Shown: positions 36,103 through 49,890, counted from the first letter of the stretch. The stretch: 64,000 bases of DNA from Campylorhamphus procurvoides (GCA_013396655.1 WBMV01008591.1:90265-154264); one strand, 5' to 3'. The notes: generated by a model not told the origin, from the sequence alone. Numbers and translations are program-made.

Positions 36103-39100
36103 CTTACTAAGACTACTGTAGCATGCCAGTCAAACATCAGCTTCAAAACGCCAACGAGAAACAAGGTACCACAACATCTCTGAAGGGCAATTAAGGTTTC
36201 TGAAATTTTCACCATACTCCTCCATAAAAGCATTTTAATGAGAAAGTTGAGACTAAGGGAGTGATTCTACAAGATGGATTAAGTTTATCCAAACAACACC
36301 ACATCACTTTGGTGGAAGGAGAGGTTCCCACTGCCCTTCATCCAGTATTCCCACCTGCTCATGGCCATGAACGGTTTATCTTACACCAGTCCTGATGCCC
36401 AAGAGTTTTTCTATGAGATGAATCAATTCTCCAACCTGCCAGCACTCTATGCTGAGTTAGATTAGTTAATCAGCTGAAAGAGTGCCAGGATCCACTGCAA
36501 AGAAAGAGATGGGACATGCTGGCTTGTATTGGCTGTAAAAGTACTGCTCCCAGTACTGGTTTATAAGTTGTCTGTGCTTAAAGGAGCAGGTTTTTATTTT
36601 CCATCCTTGTTAATTAAGTGTTCCTGCTGCTTCCCCAGCGAGGGAAGGTCATTCACAACCGAAGGCTGTGACTAGCCTAGGGTACTGATAAACCTTTTCA
36701 GCCAAATTTAGCTGTGCAGGAAGGAATACAGGTGTTAGTGTGGGATGGAGGAAAACATGAGTGTGTACATTCCTTTCCAGCAGCAGTACAGACTTATAAT
36801 TTCTAACCATGAAACTGCATCTTAACAGTATATTTAAATGCAACATCTAATTGTGACAAACAGTAAAATAATTTTTAAATTACTAAAAAATACAAACTCC
36901 ATATCTTAAAGAAATATCAACAAAATGGTCACTAGATGTCTAATACATATCACATGGTATTTGCACCAATATTGGAATGTAATTAACATGCAAGATCACT
37001 ATTAATTTTCACTTATTAGCAGTACTTTAGGTACATCAGCATCCAGAGATTGCATCAGAAGAGCCTATTTTGATTGTAAAATGCATATCCTGCTAATCAA
37101 TAAAACGAAAGCAGAGGTATGTGCAAATAGTAAGTGGTTGAAAACATTAAGAATGATCTTTTGTTACACCAGCCCTTCCTTTCATTTATTGGAGGGCAGC
37201 AAAAATCCCCACTACTTATGTAACTCCAGTTGGTTTTTTTTTAATTTAGCACTTATTCAACAGAAGAAATCTCTGCATTTTTCAGGAAGGCTGTGAAAAA
37301 ATTTGGTGTTTTAGCACATCCAACTCTGGCAGCAGGTATCTTTTTTGAGGAACTTTCAACTGTTCTGTGAGTTCATTACAAACCTTGACCCCAAATACAA
37401 CTACTATTATTTTGAAAAAAAGTTAACTTCAAGGATTTAACATGTATTCTTACAATTTCATATTTAATTTTATATACACTGAAATTAAAAAAAAAAACAA
37501 CAACAAAACAAAACAACTTACTCAGAAAAAAATTATTTCCCGAACTCTCCCATGTTTAACATACACACAAACACAATTCAGGTGGCTGCAGCAATCTGTG
37601 TTACAACTCTCTGTACAAGTGCCTTGCATCCATACAGCTCTTGCTGTAGCTCACTGCAATACACAATGAACTGCTCCAGGAGTTCAAGAGCATAAAGATG
37701 ATACCACAAAATTACAACCTTCAGTCATAACATGTGCCTGTACTTGCACTGATGTATCATTCAATCACTATCTCCTAAGACAGCTCCCTCAATTTTGCCT
37801 TTATGCTGACAACCATGTATTGTTCACAATTAAACTCTCTTAAAGCCCAAGCTCATCACATAGTCAACTACTTCACTTGGTCTAATAAAAGATGGGCAAA
37901 CCTTTGGTCTTCTTACAATACATTTCAAATGTGTAACTGCCTTCATATGTTCAACTTGATACAAGGAGTATTTTCAAGTGAAGATACTTTTTACTGTGTT
38001 CAAAAAACCTCAACAAATGAAAAACAAAAAAAAAACCCAAACCCCACAATAAAATATTAAATCAAATCACTGTAGAATAATTGGCTGGCACAGACTTGCT
38101 AAGTCTAGGACCTTGATAATAAAACTTAAGTTTCTTACAAGCAGATGATTTCAGTTATACCTTTTGTTATTGTTTGAATGCTCCACCAAAATAATATTCC
38201 AAATTTTAGCTTCTGATATCAATACTAAGTTACATACTTACCCATACCATTACAGTACACTTGTTTACTATACTATGCCTTTGGAAGGATGTGGTATAAG
38301 AGAACCTCTAGGAACAACACTGCTTTTGCAGGTGGTCGACTACAATATTTCTGAAGTGCAAGAATACTGTATAGATCCTTCTCATCATCTCCTTATTTAG
38401 GGAGCAGTATAACTCATAAGCTTTCTCAGTCACTGACAGAAAGCAAGAACAGATCAAATCAAAAACAATGTAGAAGAATGCAAAGACAAGTTGACACCGT
38501 GGGAGCTCTCCTGCAAGTTGATGTAAGAAATGCATGTTTAGGATATTCCGTATTAGTGAAAAAGATTACATTTACTTCTTCAGTGTCTTCACAACTTGTT
38601 CATAAAGAATCCTCAAAGAAAAGACAATTTAAATTCATTAAGCCTTTTTGCTTAATCCACTTTTGCAGTGAGAAATGAGAGGTTTTTAAAATACTTTGCA
38701 ACATGAAGCATTTAACATGGTGACAAAGATCTGCTACAGACTGCTCTGGTGAAAGGGTTGGCAAGGCCTCATGTGCAGAAACATGCCTTCGTGTCCACAC
38801 AAGAAGGCAGCATGCCCTAGATAGTGTCTTACAAAAGTCTTTCTGCAGAGGCTAGAGTGCTACCATGACCCTACTCTGTACAGGTCTTCTTCTAGCTACT
38901 GTCTAGTTATTCACTATTTAAGTCCAGCTCTGAAAGAGTCAAATAGAACAGTGTAATCCATCCACAAAGCCACCTTTACAAGTATTCCTTTCTGTGGAGA
39001 TGTGAGTTTACACTGCCCTGGTGCCATCACTACTGCTTCAGTTTCCACAGCGCCACAGTAGCTACTTTACCTCAGCAAACTGCTCCCACAGGTCCCTGTG

Positions 39101-42100
39101 AGGCTGCACAAGTCAAAGTGAAGAGGCAGGCGGGACAAGCATAAGCATAGCTCCTCCCTCATAATCACTTCTTCCAGCACAAAGCAACTCTCACAGAAAG
39201 CAGCACCATCCTTTGTTTCAGTGTCAGAAGGACTGTATCAATCACATGGTAAATACCCCTGAGATATATATATCTGAGAAATGAGGTAAATGGAATTGTT
39301 CAACATAAGGACAGCTTGCACTGCAATACCCTCCTCTATTCCTTTACTCATTCCACCATTCCAAACACATTAATGATTTCTTAACACTTTAAGACTGCTT
39401 TTTCTTAAACCATTAAGACTTTCCACTTCTGCTACTTCATGGGAACATTTTTTGCATTTATTTGGGATTAAGTGATGACAGGCAAGGTACGAGCAATAGA
39501 TCTTATAGCTAGTTCAAGTTTACTCTTCAATTATTTACTACGAACTAGAAGCCAGTTTCTTGGAAAACTCAGTTTGATTTTGGACATGTCTTTAAAAACA
39601 GGTAACATTTAAAGTGCCAAGCAACCAGTCCAGTAAGGGGCCTCTCCAAACTGCGGCACTAAAAGATAGGTTAATGAAACAAAGTATTGTTCTGTACCTA
39701 CACTGGGCAATTTCCCTGACTAAATGAGGCATATCACACAACTTCTGACTGTAGCAACAGACACCCAAAATTACTTAAGCTGTTCTGTGATTTTTCAATT
39801 TCTGATAAGAATTTATGCTAATGATTCTGCAATTCAAGTATAAAACCCACTGCATTCATAGCAAAAAGACAATATACATCAGAAAGTCAGCAACTCTAGG
39901 TTTCTGAAGTCTTTGTGAGTCTGAAAAAAGGGACATTTTAATGGAAAATAATTCTTTCAAAAAGCACATCTCTCCATGACTATAAATTACAACTGTGTAC
40001 ATTTTTTACAAGATTCTATGTGGCTGCAAGCAAATTACTGCGGCAAGTAAACTTTAAAATATGACAATTTCAAGCTATACCAGTGAAAAACCACTGTTAA
40101 ATCTAACTGAACTGTTCTAATGCATACTTATTAATTTTTATAGAATCTAACTGTGAAAAAAGTTAAGGGTCATGAGAAGAGTAAAAATTTCCATTATCTT
40201 CTACTTCTGCAGTAAGCTCTCTAAATAATTATTTTTTTACTTTTACTTCCACAGGAAGTTGCACCTCCTACATCCAGAATGGGGATTTAATGTAAGGTAC
40301 TAAGCTGTTGATGCCAAAATAAAAATATTTCAAAGAAAATGGAGGTAAAATAAAGGAAATTTCAAAATCATATATTTGTATTAAAAATAAACTAGCCTTA
40401 CAAAGATAAAGCCTGCCATTTCACTGAGTTGAAACAGAAAGAAATTACAGGTAATGATCACAAATAAGCAAGCTTCCTTTCCTGCACTTTAAAGACCCCT
40501 CCTAAACACTGGATCAAGCTGTTGATCACCAGTCATCCTAGATGCACATTATTTTAGTCCTGATAGATGCTTTTCCATAGGCTTGAATGCTCAGTGGCTC
40601 TGCTCACAACACAGCCCGCTCTACTGCCTCTGTTGTCAACTACTGAAGCTTCCTCCTACACTGGTAACAAGATACTGCACACTTTTAAAGACTCATGCAA
40701 CAGTAATTAAAAGGTGAAGAGAAACACATTATGTACTTTGCATTGTACTGGATACAGGGCAGAAACATAAGGAAATAGCATTTTCCTCTCGAAGTTGCAA
40801 AATATGCAAAAGCAACCTTGAGCAAGTGATTATCAAGAGCTGTAAAATTAGTACCACAAGTTTTTTAATGAACATTAAGTGTGCCTTTTCATTCTTAAAG
40901 TGAGAAAGACATACCCCTGGTATGAAGGCTTTAAGCTTCAAAAAACATCATAGATTCATAGGAAGATACCAAAAAGATTGGAGTCTTAATTGATAAACCA
41001 CTTAATTTAAAAGCATGAAACTCCTTTAACTTACAAATTTTCAGAACCTTACAAAAAGTCTAAAAAAATTTTCCCAGTCTCAACCACAACACTCCAAAGA
41101 CACATGTTCTTGACTGTTTGCTTTTTGACTATTAAATTTTCAGCTTCACTCCTAAAGCTTTCCTTCACAAAACTAGAACTCTTATACTTTTACAAGGATG
41201 TTTCCTAAGCAGAAATAATCACATAACTCTAGGACTAAGAACTCTAAGGACTGCATACTTGAATTCAAGAGGTTGGAGAGTAATAAAAGTCTGTTTGATG
41301 GTGTGTATCACATAAATTAAGTATGACTTGAAAAAGTTCTTGTTCTAAGAGATGAACGATTTGTACTAAGATCACAATAGAGTACAATATTTCTAGTCAC
41401 AAGCTGAATTTTCAATTACTACTTAATGTTTTCTAGGAGAGTAGTGTTGTATGCAAGGAAAACATGGTCACACCAGTGATTCCCACAGTTTCTGTCCTTT
41501 TTGTCTCATCAGTGTTTGGTTTCCTCCCTGCTTCCTTAGAAATATTTCTGATCAGTTTCTCACTGTATGACATTTTCTCATGCAGTGGTCTGTGTTCTTC
41601 AGCCCAACTCTGCTTTATCTTTTGGAACAATTAGTAAATAAACTAGTCCCTGTAAGAATCATACTTTTGATTAGAGCTTCATTATTAATACACTAGTTAT
41701 ATAAATGAGGACAGTCATAATCTCAGACTGTCTGGAGACTCAGGAGACAGCACAGCATTAATATACCCCTATTTTTGTTAACATTTCTCCACTGTATCCA
41801 GAAAACCTGCATCTTTTGTTGAACCAAAAGCGTATTTTTTTCAGTACATATGAACAAGTTCTTCTCCTCTCTTATTCTTTCACCTAAATATTATACCAGC
41901 CACACATGAACTTTTCCCTTCAGTTTTACTTCATGGTATTACATCTTCTAACAGCCTTCTTTTCTTCCAACTCTCAACAGAACACACAAGTAATTGCTGA
42001 AATAATGATTTCAATAAAGATTTTAAAACTATGCTGTGAAATGATTTAACAGCAATTCTAAAGTCTTTTTACTGTTAAATTACTTAGTAAAAGAAAATTA

Positions 42101-43072
42101 TACAGAAACAGTCTTCTATAACAGACTTTCAAACTAATAACAATTAAGAGAACTCAGTTTCTGAAGCAACAGATAGCTGCTTTTAATTTTTCGCGACTGT
42201 GACAGGAATCTAGAACTGCTTATAATGCTACTTTAGCTCAGGCAATGAGAAGACCTGTGAGACTGGACAATAAATGCAGCTTATATTCACTTTCTGAAAC
42301 TGTCAAGTTTTATGAGGAGAGCAAGTTTTCTAAACCTTTACCAGGTTTTATCACACAGAAAAGAACTTTTCTAGCAGTTATAGAAACCAAATTAAAAACA
42401 AGCAGATCACCTACTTGTGAGTCCAAGAAGTCTCCTCCAAAGAAACTAAGCTTTGCACTACAGCTTCCACCGCATCCAAGGTCTTACACTGTGCACTGGA
42501 CAACTTCATAGTAATGATTTCAACATCACTTTAAAATCATTACAGATTTCAAACTGGTATTGTTTTGGGAAAAAACAGGTAACTGAGACGATGGGGAAGG
42601 AACAGACGTGAAGCTAGAGTAGTTTTCCTGGTAACACAAGATCAGAATAAACAGCTTGTCTGTACACATGGGGCAAGAAAGACAAATTAGAGACTAGAAA
42701 ATAGAAACAGGTGAACTGACAAATTAAAAAAGAGTAAGAAAATTAATCCAGTATAGAGGTTAGTAAAATGAGAAAGGGAACCACCAAAAAACCCATAGAA
42801 ATGGAATCAGAAAAAAAAAAATCTAATCAAACAGAGCAAAGCCAGGAAGACAAAGAAGGCCTAACAAAACCAAGGGGGATTATGCGTAATTTATGAATTA
42901 AAGTAAGCCACCTGTTAATGTCAAATAAAATATTTGGATGCCATATTAATTTAATTTGGAGTGATCTTTAGGATCACCGTGTCAACATGCATTTCATGCT
43001 GACTGTCAAAAAATATGGTTAGCGTTTCTAGTGTAGAAACCATTTTAGTAAAAAGGTGAAGGCGTATAGGAT

Positions 43073-43115
43073 CATAGATTCATTTAGGTTGGAAAAGACT
43101 TTTAAGATATGGGAA
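43073..43115 (-). mobile_element. Tiny CR1 3' end remnant
   Basis: atcatagattcatttaggttggaaaagac is the reverse complement type of the CR1 3' end. The flanking sequence beyond about 43115 is not clearly CR1. Confidence 0.55.
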
Positions 43116-44021
43116 TCTGTACCTCATAAAAGGTTGAAGCCTAACTTATAAACTCAAGTGGAGTCCTTCAAGTATGTTGTCACTCTGGACAAGTGCACAA
43201 ATGTGCTTTGGATTGTCACTTCAAAAATGTTCATTGTCTTTTCCAAAGTATTGCATTCTAGGAACTACCTAGTAAGCAACAGTCAACAACTGGAGAAATA
43301 CTCTAAACCAAATCACTGTAAGATAGATCAGATTAGCAGTGGCTTGCTCTTCATTACACATGGAAATTTTGTCACATCCTTCTCACATGCCACTTCGGAC
43401 GTAGCTGCCATGAGACCTACAGACAGAGAAGGGGTTACTAGTCCCATGTGGTCTGGTCCCACCCAAAGCAGACAACATGGTAAGATATTTGATTTTTGCC
43501 TATATCTGAACTAGTTTTGGATCATCCTTATTCCTCCAATTAATGCAACCACCCTTCCAAGAAATAGTAATGTTTCATTTAAATGGGCACATCTTAATAG
43601 GGAGTACTGACCCCACTATGCATTTGTGCACTTGTGTGCAGTATGCACACTTCCACAGAGTGTACATATGCAAACATTATTCTGGTTCCCTTGCTTCTGC
43701 TATTCACTATGGAAAACAAATGGTCTGTCTTCTCCTTGACTTTAAATGCCACTGTAATACACCATGTCTTTTAATGTTTTCACAGCTCCCGCTGCAGTGA
43801 CTAACAACTGCAAAGCAGCTTGGTACCAGAATAATTTCATTTACATGCAGTTCACACATGACAGTTGCTACACTTCGGAGGGAGGTGCAGAAATGTGCTG
43901 CCGAGGATGGTGCTGCTCTTTTGGCAACAGACCTGAGTTCGAACAACTTCAGCCAGCAGCGAAGCAGCAAGAGTAGGGAAGAGTGGGATCAACAGGATCA
44001 AGAGCCAAAATACTTACTCAC

Positions 44022-44080
44022 CTTGCAACAGTGTCAAAAATGATGTCTGTAACTCCAAGGTAAAACTCACGTCCACAGAC
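44022..44080 (-). other. PTBP3: PTBP3 non-coding 5' exon (ancestral start exon without ATG)
   Basis: 59 nt between a good acceptor (CTTTTCAG) and donor (AAG|GTGAGTAAG). Part of it, GGAGTTACAGACATC, resembles the exon that starts with the MDGVVTD-type peptide in PTBP3 and MDGIVPD in PTBP1. Where those have ccATGGa, this reads ccTTGGa, so the initiator is lost. The exon contains no ATG at all and is best read as 5' UTR. The identification rests on similarity recalled from relatives and on the splice sites. Confidence 0.7.
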
Positions 44081-47000
44081 CTGAAAAGACAGGCATAATT
44101 TTCACATGCTGAAATGAGAAAAGAAGAAGAGAAAACAATGAAAAATGCAGCCTTCCATGTAAAACGTGCAGCACAAAATGAAACTAAAACTACAAATTAT
44201 TACAAACAGTAGTCAAAAGCAGGAAAATCAAAGCTAGAGTGCAATTACGTGCAACAGTTAATGAGTGCAAAAGAAAAGAATTAAGAACCACATCTTGAAG
44301 CAGCAACTGTAGGCATAATTTTATTACATAACTACATAACTCATCCTCACATTTAGACACAATAATATGATTAATCAGGATTTCCTTTAAAAGAACGTTG
44401 ACATAAACACACACTTGTGCTTATCACTTAACACCTCCTGAGTGCTTCAGCTAGCACAGGATTAGTTCAGCAGAAAACCTGATAAATAGTCCCTGGTAGG
44501 ACCCAGCATACTCAGCTGCTTATCTCTCCCAACAGGGTACCCAAAGCAGACAAATCTTCTTGACTATAGACCAAATCAAATCAACAATGACTTGACAACT
44601 GCTAGGGAAACTATGAGATTGATTCGTATTTTGTTGTTCTCCTGTTTCTGATTGTGACAGATGATTTCCATTTCTGATTATATCAGATATTATAAGTTTG
44701 ATAAGTAAATAGAAAGCTCATAAGGAGGGATAGCTTCCTTCACATTAGATATTTTTCACAAGCACATAACTCAGAGAGGGCTAGACTTATTTAGGAAGCA
44801 ACTACAGGAAAAAGTAAGTGATGTAATTCTATTCTAGTTAAAATATAATTATGAAAAAAAGCTTTTGAGCCAGACACCTAGAGATAATAATGTGGAAGTG
44901 CTTCATGGCTCTTTAAAAATCAGCTTGAGCATCATTTTTCACAATTCCAAAGCCTTGTTAAACCAGAAGATTTAATCTGGTACTCGAATAACTGAATTTA
45001 ACTCACAAACATAAATACAGTTGTTGTGTTTACTGTTGTTCCTGAATTTCCCCTCTTACTAACCCACAAGGAAGCCACTAATCTCAGCTACAGAAAAATA
45101 TACATCTATGTAAATACCTGATCTGCTTTTGACAGTAAAAAAATTTATACAGTTTATACCATTACTGTTTCTTTGAATTTTTATCAGTTTAATGTGACTC
45201 GTGTTTTCCTGCAAATGCAATAAGCTTAAACAAAGAGTCAATTTCTTTGCCATAAAACAGTGAACTCTATAGAATCTTTCTGATCCAAATAAAAATGGTT
45301 TCTCCATAATTATTTTTATGTATTCTTACCCTGCCCAAATATAAGTTTTGGACCTAAATTAGCCTCAACATTTCACAGAAATAAATTAATCCCTGTATTT
45401 TGTTTCTGTATTAGTGCCAAGGAGTGTAGTTTTCCTTGTTTTAATCTTGTTTGTTTTGGGGGTTTTGTCTGGGTTTTGTTAAATGCCCTTGAAAATAAGG
45501 CAAGTGGGTTTATGAAAAATTGTAACTTGTTTTACTGTAATTTTACTAGGGCAGATTTAACTGACCCCAGCCTTAACAGTTTGCATTTTTAACTAACAGT
45601 TTGGAGATTACCCAATGAAATTCAATTCTCAGAAAGTATTTAGCATCTTCTAACAGAAAAAGAACACCCCCAAACCCTAACCCAAAGCCCCAGGTCTTCC
45701 TGAAGTGCCACAGACAGTATTTAATATCTCATAGCATACTCAAATTTGCAGTTATCATCAACCACCTGTATCTTTACTGAAACACATAAAAGGCTCTACT
45801 TCAGAAAATTTCTTAAAAAGCACTCAGTTGATTCACCTTTAACATGCTCAGTCTTTTTCTTACTGTCTGAAAAGCAACTTTATTAGGAAGGTTTAACTTT
45901 GTGGTGTTAGATTGGTACAGTCTAAGAACTACATATATTTTACTTGTATCATTTCTATTCAGAATGAATGCCAACATTAAGTTATCTTTATTAGTATCTC
46001 AGGGACAACAGATGGCTCTTTTTCCCTCCCTTCTCAACTGAAACAAAACCTTTATGAAAATTATCAAAAAAAACCCAAAACAACAAAGCACTTTTGAAAA
46101 GAAACTCATCACACTAGTTGTATGAGACCATAGGAAGAACCATACAGTAACATTAGATAGCAATTCCACAACCTAGGAGAAGAAAATAATTGTATTCTCA
46201 AACAGAATAAAAGAAAAACAAAATTGCACATTCCTCATAAGCATATTTGACAAAATAATAAAAAAAGATTCTCACTCCAGTGAGAACTTTCTTAATTTTC
46301 TTTTGAATTTTTCCAAAAAGCAGTTTCAAAGCAAACATGGAAAAAATACTGATCATAACAAAATTACTCATTAAGCTTTTTAAATTAAGTTCTCCAAAAA
46401 GATACTTAAGAGTATTTGCTTTCTGATTATCAACATTTATACAAGACTGTTCTTGTCAACCTCCCTATAAAGGCCTCCACTACAACAGTGTTAAGAAATG
46501 TCAGACAAGTTTTTGAATCACAGGGAAAAAAAAAGAAGTAATATTAACTTCTGTTTCAGAATTCCTAGATTTCAAGAACAGCTAAGATTTTACATGTCAC
46601 TGATTTACAGGATGCAATTAAAGTTAGTGTAACAGCTACATCTTTGCATTAACTTGAAAGCACTGTCTTTAGTGAACATTTCTGTTTTCACATATGCATA
46701 CTGTTATGACAAAAAAAATAAAAGTACTTTACTGACATTAGGCCTGGTTAGGTTCCTGGGACAGCTGAATTTCCCACCATGATCAAGCTTCCCAGGCCTT
46801 GGATTTTGAAATACCAACAGGCAAAGGAAAAAATACCAGCAATCACATTTTCATTTCACACATAGTGAACTTAGGTTGATTACTTAGTTTCAAGTTAAGA
46901 AACTTTATCAAGACACATGACAGATAGTCAGTGTACGTCACACTACCCCAGAAAAGGGAGCACAACGATGCAGACTTGGTAAGAATACTTTTATCTTCTG

Positions 47001-47165
47001 AGGATGACACGCTGTATAAACTTCATCCCTGTAACAACTTGCTGCGTACTGAAAGCCTTCAGCGCGGTCTATAAAAATACATTTAGGACTACATGAATAA
47101 CCATTCTGATTATTGATTAACCCTGCAGAGTACATGTCAACCAGTTCGCTTCCACATATGCACTT
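44081..47165 (-). other. PTBP3 first intron
   Basis: AT-rich, no recognised repeats or exons. The composition changes abruptly to GC-rich at about 47170. Confidence 0.55.
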
Positions 47166-47169
47166 CCAT

Positions 47170-47731
47170 CAGGCACCAGCGGCGAGGCAGAGAGCAGCAG
47201 CAGCCCCCCGTCTCCCCCGCTGCGGACACCGCCCCCAGACGCGAGCCACGGAACCCCGGGAACCGCGAGCACCCGAGCGCTCCCCGGGACCCTCACCCGG
47301 CGCTAGGGGGGCTCTGCGCCCCTGCGGGGTGACTGTGCCCTGCGGCTCGGAGCCCGGCGGGCACAGCCCAGAGCCCAGAGCCCAGAGCCCACCGCAGCGG
47401 GGCCGGGACGGGCAGGGCAGGGCGGCGCCGGCCCCTGGAGCGGCGCTTCCCGGCGCTTCCCGGCCCGCAGCCGGCGGGGGACACCAACCCGCCCGCGCCG
47501 GGAGAAAGGCGAAGGAGGAGAAAGGGGAAAGCAAAGGAAGCTTGACCCGCACGGCGAGTCCCGCGAAGTTCCGCGCGGGAGAGGCCGGCCCCTCGCTCTG
47601 CCTCAGCGCGGCGGCGGCAGCGGCTTCCTCCTTCCTCCGCGAGTACCTGGCGGAGCAGCCCTCGGGAATATCCCCACCCCAGGCCCGGCCCCTCCGAAAC
47701 CCGTCCCCCCTCCGACACCCACCTTTCACCT
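47170..47731 (-). promoter_or_regulatory. CpG island, probable PTBP3 promoter and first exon
   Basis: Very GC- and CpG-rich block in an otherwise AT-rich region, upstream of the first recognised PTBP3 exon, and cut by 234 unknown bases at 47732-47965. On the minus strand a possible first-exon donor CCAG|GTACTC lies at about 47647-47646, but I cannot place the transcription start. A divergent transcript to the right is possible but not seen. Confidence 0.7.
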
Positions 47732-47965
47732 NNNNNNNNNNNNNNNNNNNNNNNNNNNNNNNNNNNNNNNNNNNNNNNNNNNNNNNNNNNNNNNNNNNNN
47801 NNNNNNNNNNNNNNNNNNNNNNNNNNNNNNNNNNNNNNNNNNNNNNNNNNNNNNNNNNNNNNNNNNNNNNNNNNNNNNNNNNNNNNNNNNNNNNNNNNNN
47901 NNNNNNNNNNNNNNNNNNNNNNNNNNNNNNNNNNNNNNNNNNNNNNNNNNNNNNNNNNNNNNNNN
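47732..47965. other. Assembly gap, 234 N
   Basis: Run of unknown bases at the edge of the CpG island; probably GC-rich sequence that was not read. Confidence 0.99.
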
Positions 47966-48061
47966 CAGCTGGGAGTTTGAAGTATCTTTTAAGTATCAAA
48001 CTTCCTTCAAACTGTGAAATGAACAAATGGACACTTCCTGACTGCCTGAACCCTAAAAGTT

Positions 48062-49060
48062 TCCACAGAATCATGGAATCAGTTAGGTTAGAAAAGACCC
48101 CTGAGACCATCAAGTCCAACCCGTGACCCAACACCACCTTGTCAGCCAGGGCATGGCTGTAAGTACCATGCCCCGTCCTTCTTTACGCATCTCCAGGAAC
48201 TCCACCACCCGTCTGGGCAGCCCGTGCCAATGTCTTTCTGTGGAGAAATTCCTCCTGACGCCACCCTGGACCTCCCCGGGTGCAGGCTGGGGCTGTGTCC
48301 TCCTGTCCTGCCGCTGGTGGAGGGGCAGCAGACGGGCCCCATCTGGCCACAGCCTGCGTTCAGGTGGTTGCAGAGAGCGATGAGGTCTGCCCTGGCCTCC
48401 TCCTCCCCAGGGGAAACACCCCAGCTCCCTCAGCCACTGCTCCCCACAGCACCTGTGCTCCAGCCCTTCCCCACTCCACTCTCCTCTGGACTCACTCCAG
48501 CACCTCAGTGCCTTTCCTCATAGGGGGAGCCCAGAACCAGACACAGGGCTCGAGGTGCATCCTTACCAAAGCACAGAGAGATGGTCACTGCCCTAGNCAT
48601 ACACCGCGCGGGAGCGCCGAGTCCAACCCGTGACCCAACACCACCTTGTCAGCCAGGGCATGGCTGTAAGTACCATGCCCCGTCCTTCTTTACGCATCTC
48701 CAGGAACTCCACCACCCGTCTGGGCAGCCCGTGCCAATGTCTTTCTGTGGAGAAATTCCTCCTGACGCCACCCTGGACCTCCCCGGGTGCAGGCTGGGGC
48801 TGTGTCCTCCTGTCCTGCCGCTGGTGGAGGGNTCTCGACCACCTGGGCACATGGCTGGCTCTTGCTCAGCCAGCTGTTGACCAGCACGCCAAGGGTCTTT
48901 TCCTCGGGGCAGCTCTCCAGGCACTCCCTCACCAGCCTGTAGGGCTGCACAGTTCAGGAGGCAGTTCAGGGGGTCTCCCTCCATCCCCAGGGACCTGCCC
49001 CGTGGGTCCCAGTCCCACAGGGCACCCAGACGGCCAGGACAGAGGGTGAAGGCTGTCTGG
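48062..49060 (-). mobile_element. CR1 LINE fragment, minus strand, with assembly joins
   Basis: Starts with cacagaatcatggaatc, the reverse of a CR1 3' end (octamer complement at 48064-48071), followed by the typical antisense CR1 text: ccaacaccaccttgtcagcc, gtctttctgtggagaaattc. Positions 48620-48831 repeat 48113-48324. From 48833 to about 49060 further CR1 text follows. Single Ns at 48597 and 48832. Confidence 0.85.
48113..48831. repeat. 212-bp direct duplication next to single-N joins
   Basis: 48113-48324 and 48620-48831 are identical by eye at offset 507. The bases at 48598-48619 (catacaccgcgcgggagcg..) are unique and GC-rich, so this small piece may be a misplaced contig. Confidence 0.8.
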
Positions 49061-49204
49061 TCGCCAGGGGCCACCAGAGGCAATTTGGGTGTGCCAGCCC
49101 CAGACTGGGTGCTGCTCACACTGCTCTTCCATGTGCCATGGCCCTGCCTTTGGTTGCTGCACTGTTCAAAGGCCATCAGCTCCTGCCCATGTTCAAGCTG
49201 TCTC

Positions 49205-49890
49205 TGGGGGTTGTAAATTCACTGAGCCATATGTTAGGGAGTCTTTCCTGTTCAGCCATGCAAGAGGAACTCTGGCAGTCACTCTTGCACCACCCAAGCT
49301 GGGACTGAGGCCCCTTCCCAGCTGCACACCTCATACACAATCAGACCAGGCTTCCTTAACAATTTGGCCCCAAGATTGCCATAGCAGAGACACAGATGTC
49401 CGGACCCTAAAACAATTTTGTTTTGGTGCAATAACAGAATAACAGTTTGAGCTGAATGCCCCCAAGACACAGAGGTGGGAGAGTGGGCAAATGCCTGGAG
49501 AAGTGTGTGTGAGGACTGGGAAGCAGGGTGGGAAGCTGCTGAGTGATGCACGGCTGAGTCTGGTGACATCAGGTGGCTGTGTGGTGGGTCAAATGAGCTG
49601 CTGCTTCATCCTGCTCCCTAAAGGTGGGTGCCCAAGAGTGGGAGGTGCTGTAAAGACACCAGGCAGCTCCCAGATGAGGGATCTGCATATCATGAGACTG
49701 CAAGGAATTGTGTTCCTCTGGTTATGGCCTGTGTAAGGTGGGCTTTAAGGACTTCCCTGAGCCAACGCCTTTTCCGGGCTATGTCGTTAAAGAAATATGT
49801 GGCCTCAATCAAATGGATGACAGTCATATGGCAATTTTCAACATTGTCAATGTCCTGTGAGTCTGACAGACTTCAATCCTAAGCACACAG
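49205..49890 (-). mobile_element. LTR-like element (ERV), minus strand
   Basis: 49210-49440 is the reverse-complement relative of 2130-2365. Shared blocks on the minus strand are ttattgcacca, gacatctgtgtctctgctatgg, aagcctggtctg and cagctgggaaggggcc. The rest up to about 49890 may be the U3 part, but it does not resemble the first copy. Boundaries uncertain. Confidence 0.45.

Larger units (their letters stand above)
35500..44021 (-). other. Long PTBP3 5' intron
   Basis: 8.5 kb of mostly AT-rich sequence without recognisable coding exons. It contains a 37-bp tandem duplication (36029-36102) and a very short CR1-like end at 43073-43115. Open frames here look like chance. Confidence 0.55.

Noticed and set aside
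45668..45695. ccctaaccc, telomere-like motif
   Set aside because: A single unit only; no array.
47113..48137. Open frames of 337 and 322 codons on both strands across the CpG island
   Set aside because: They run through 234 unknown bases and owe their length to GC-rich sequence without stops. Arginine-, proline- and alanine-rich composition, no domain.
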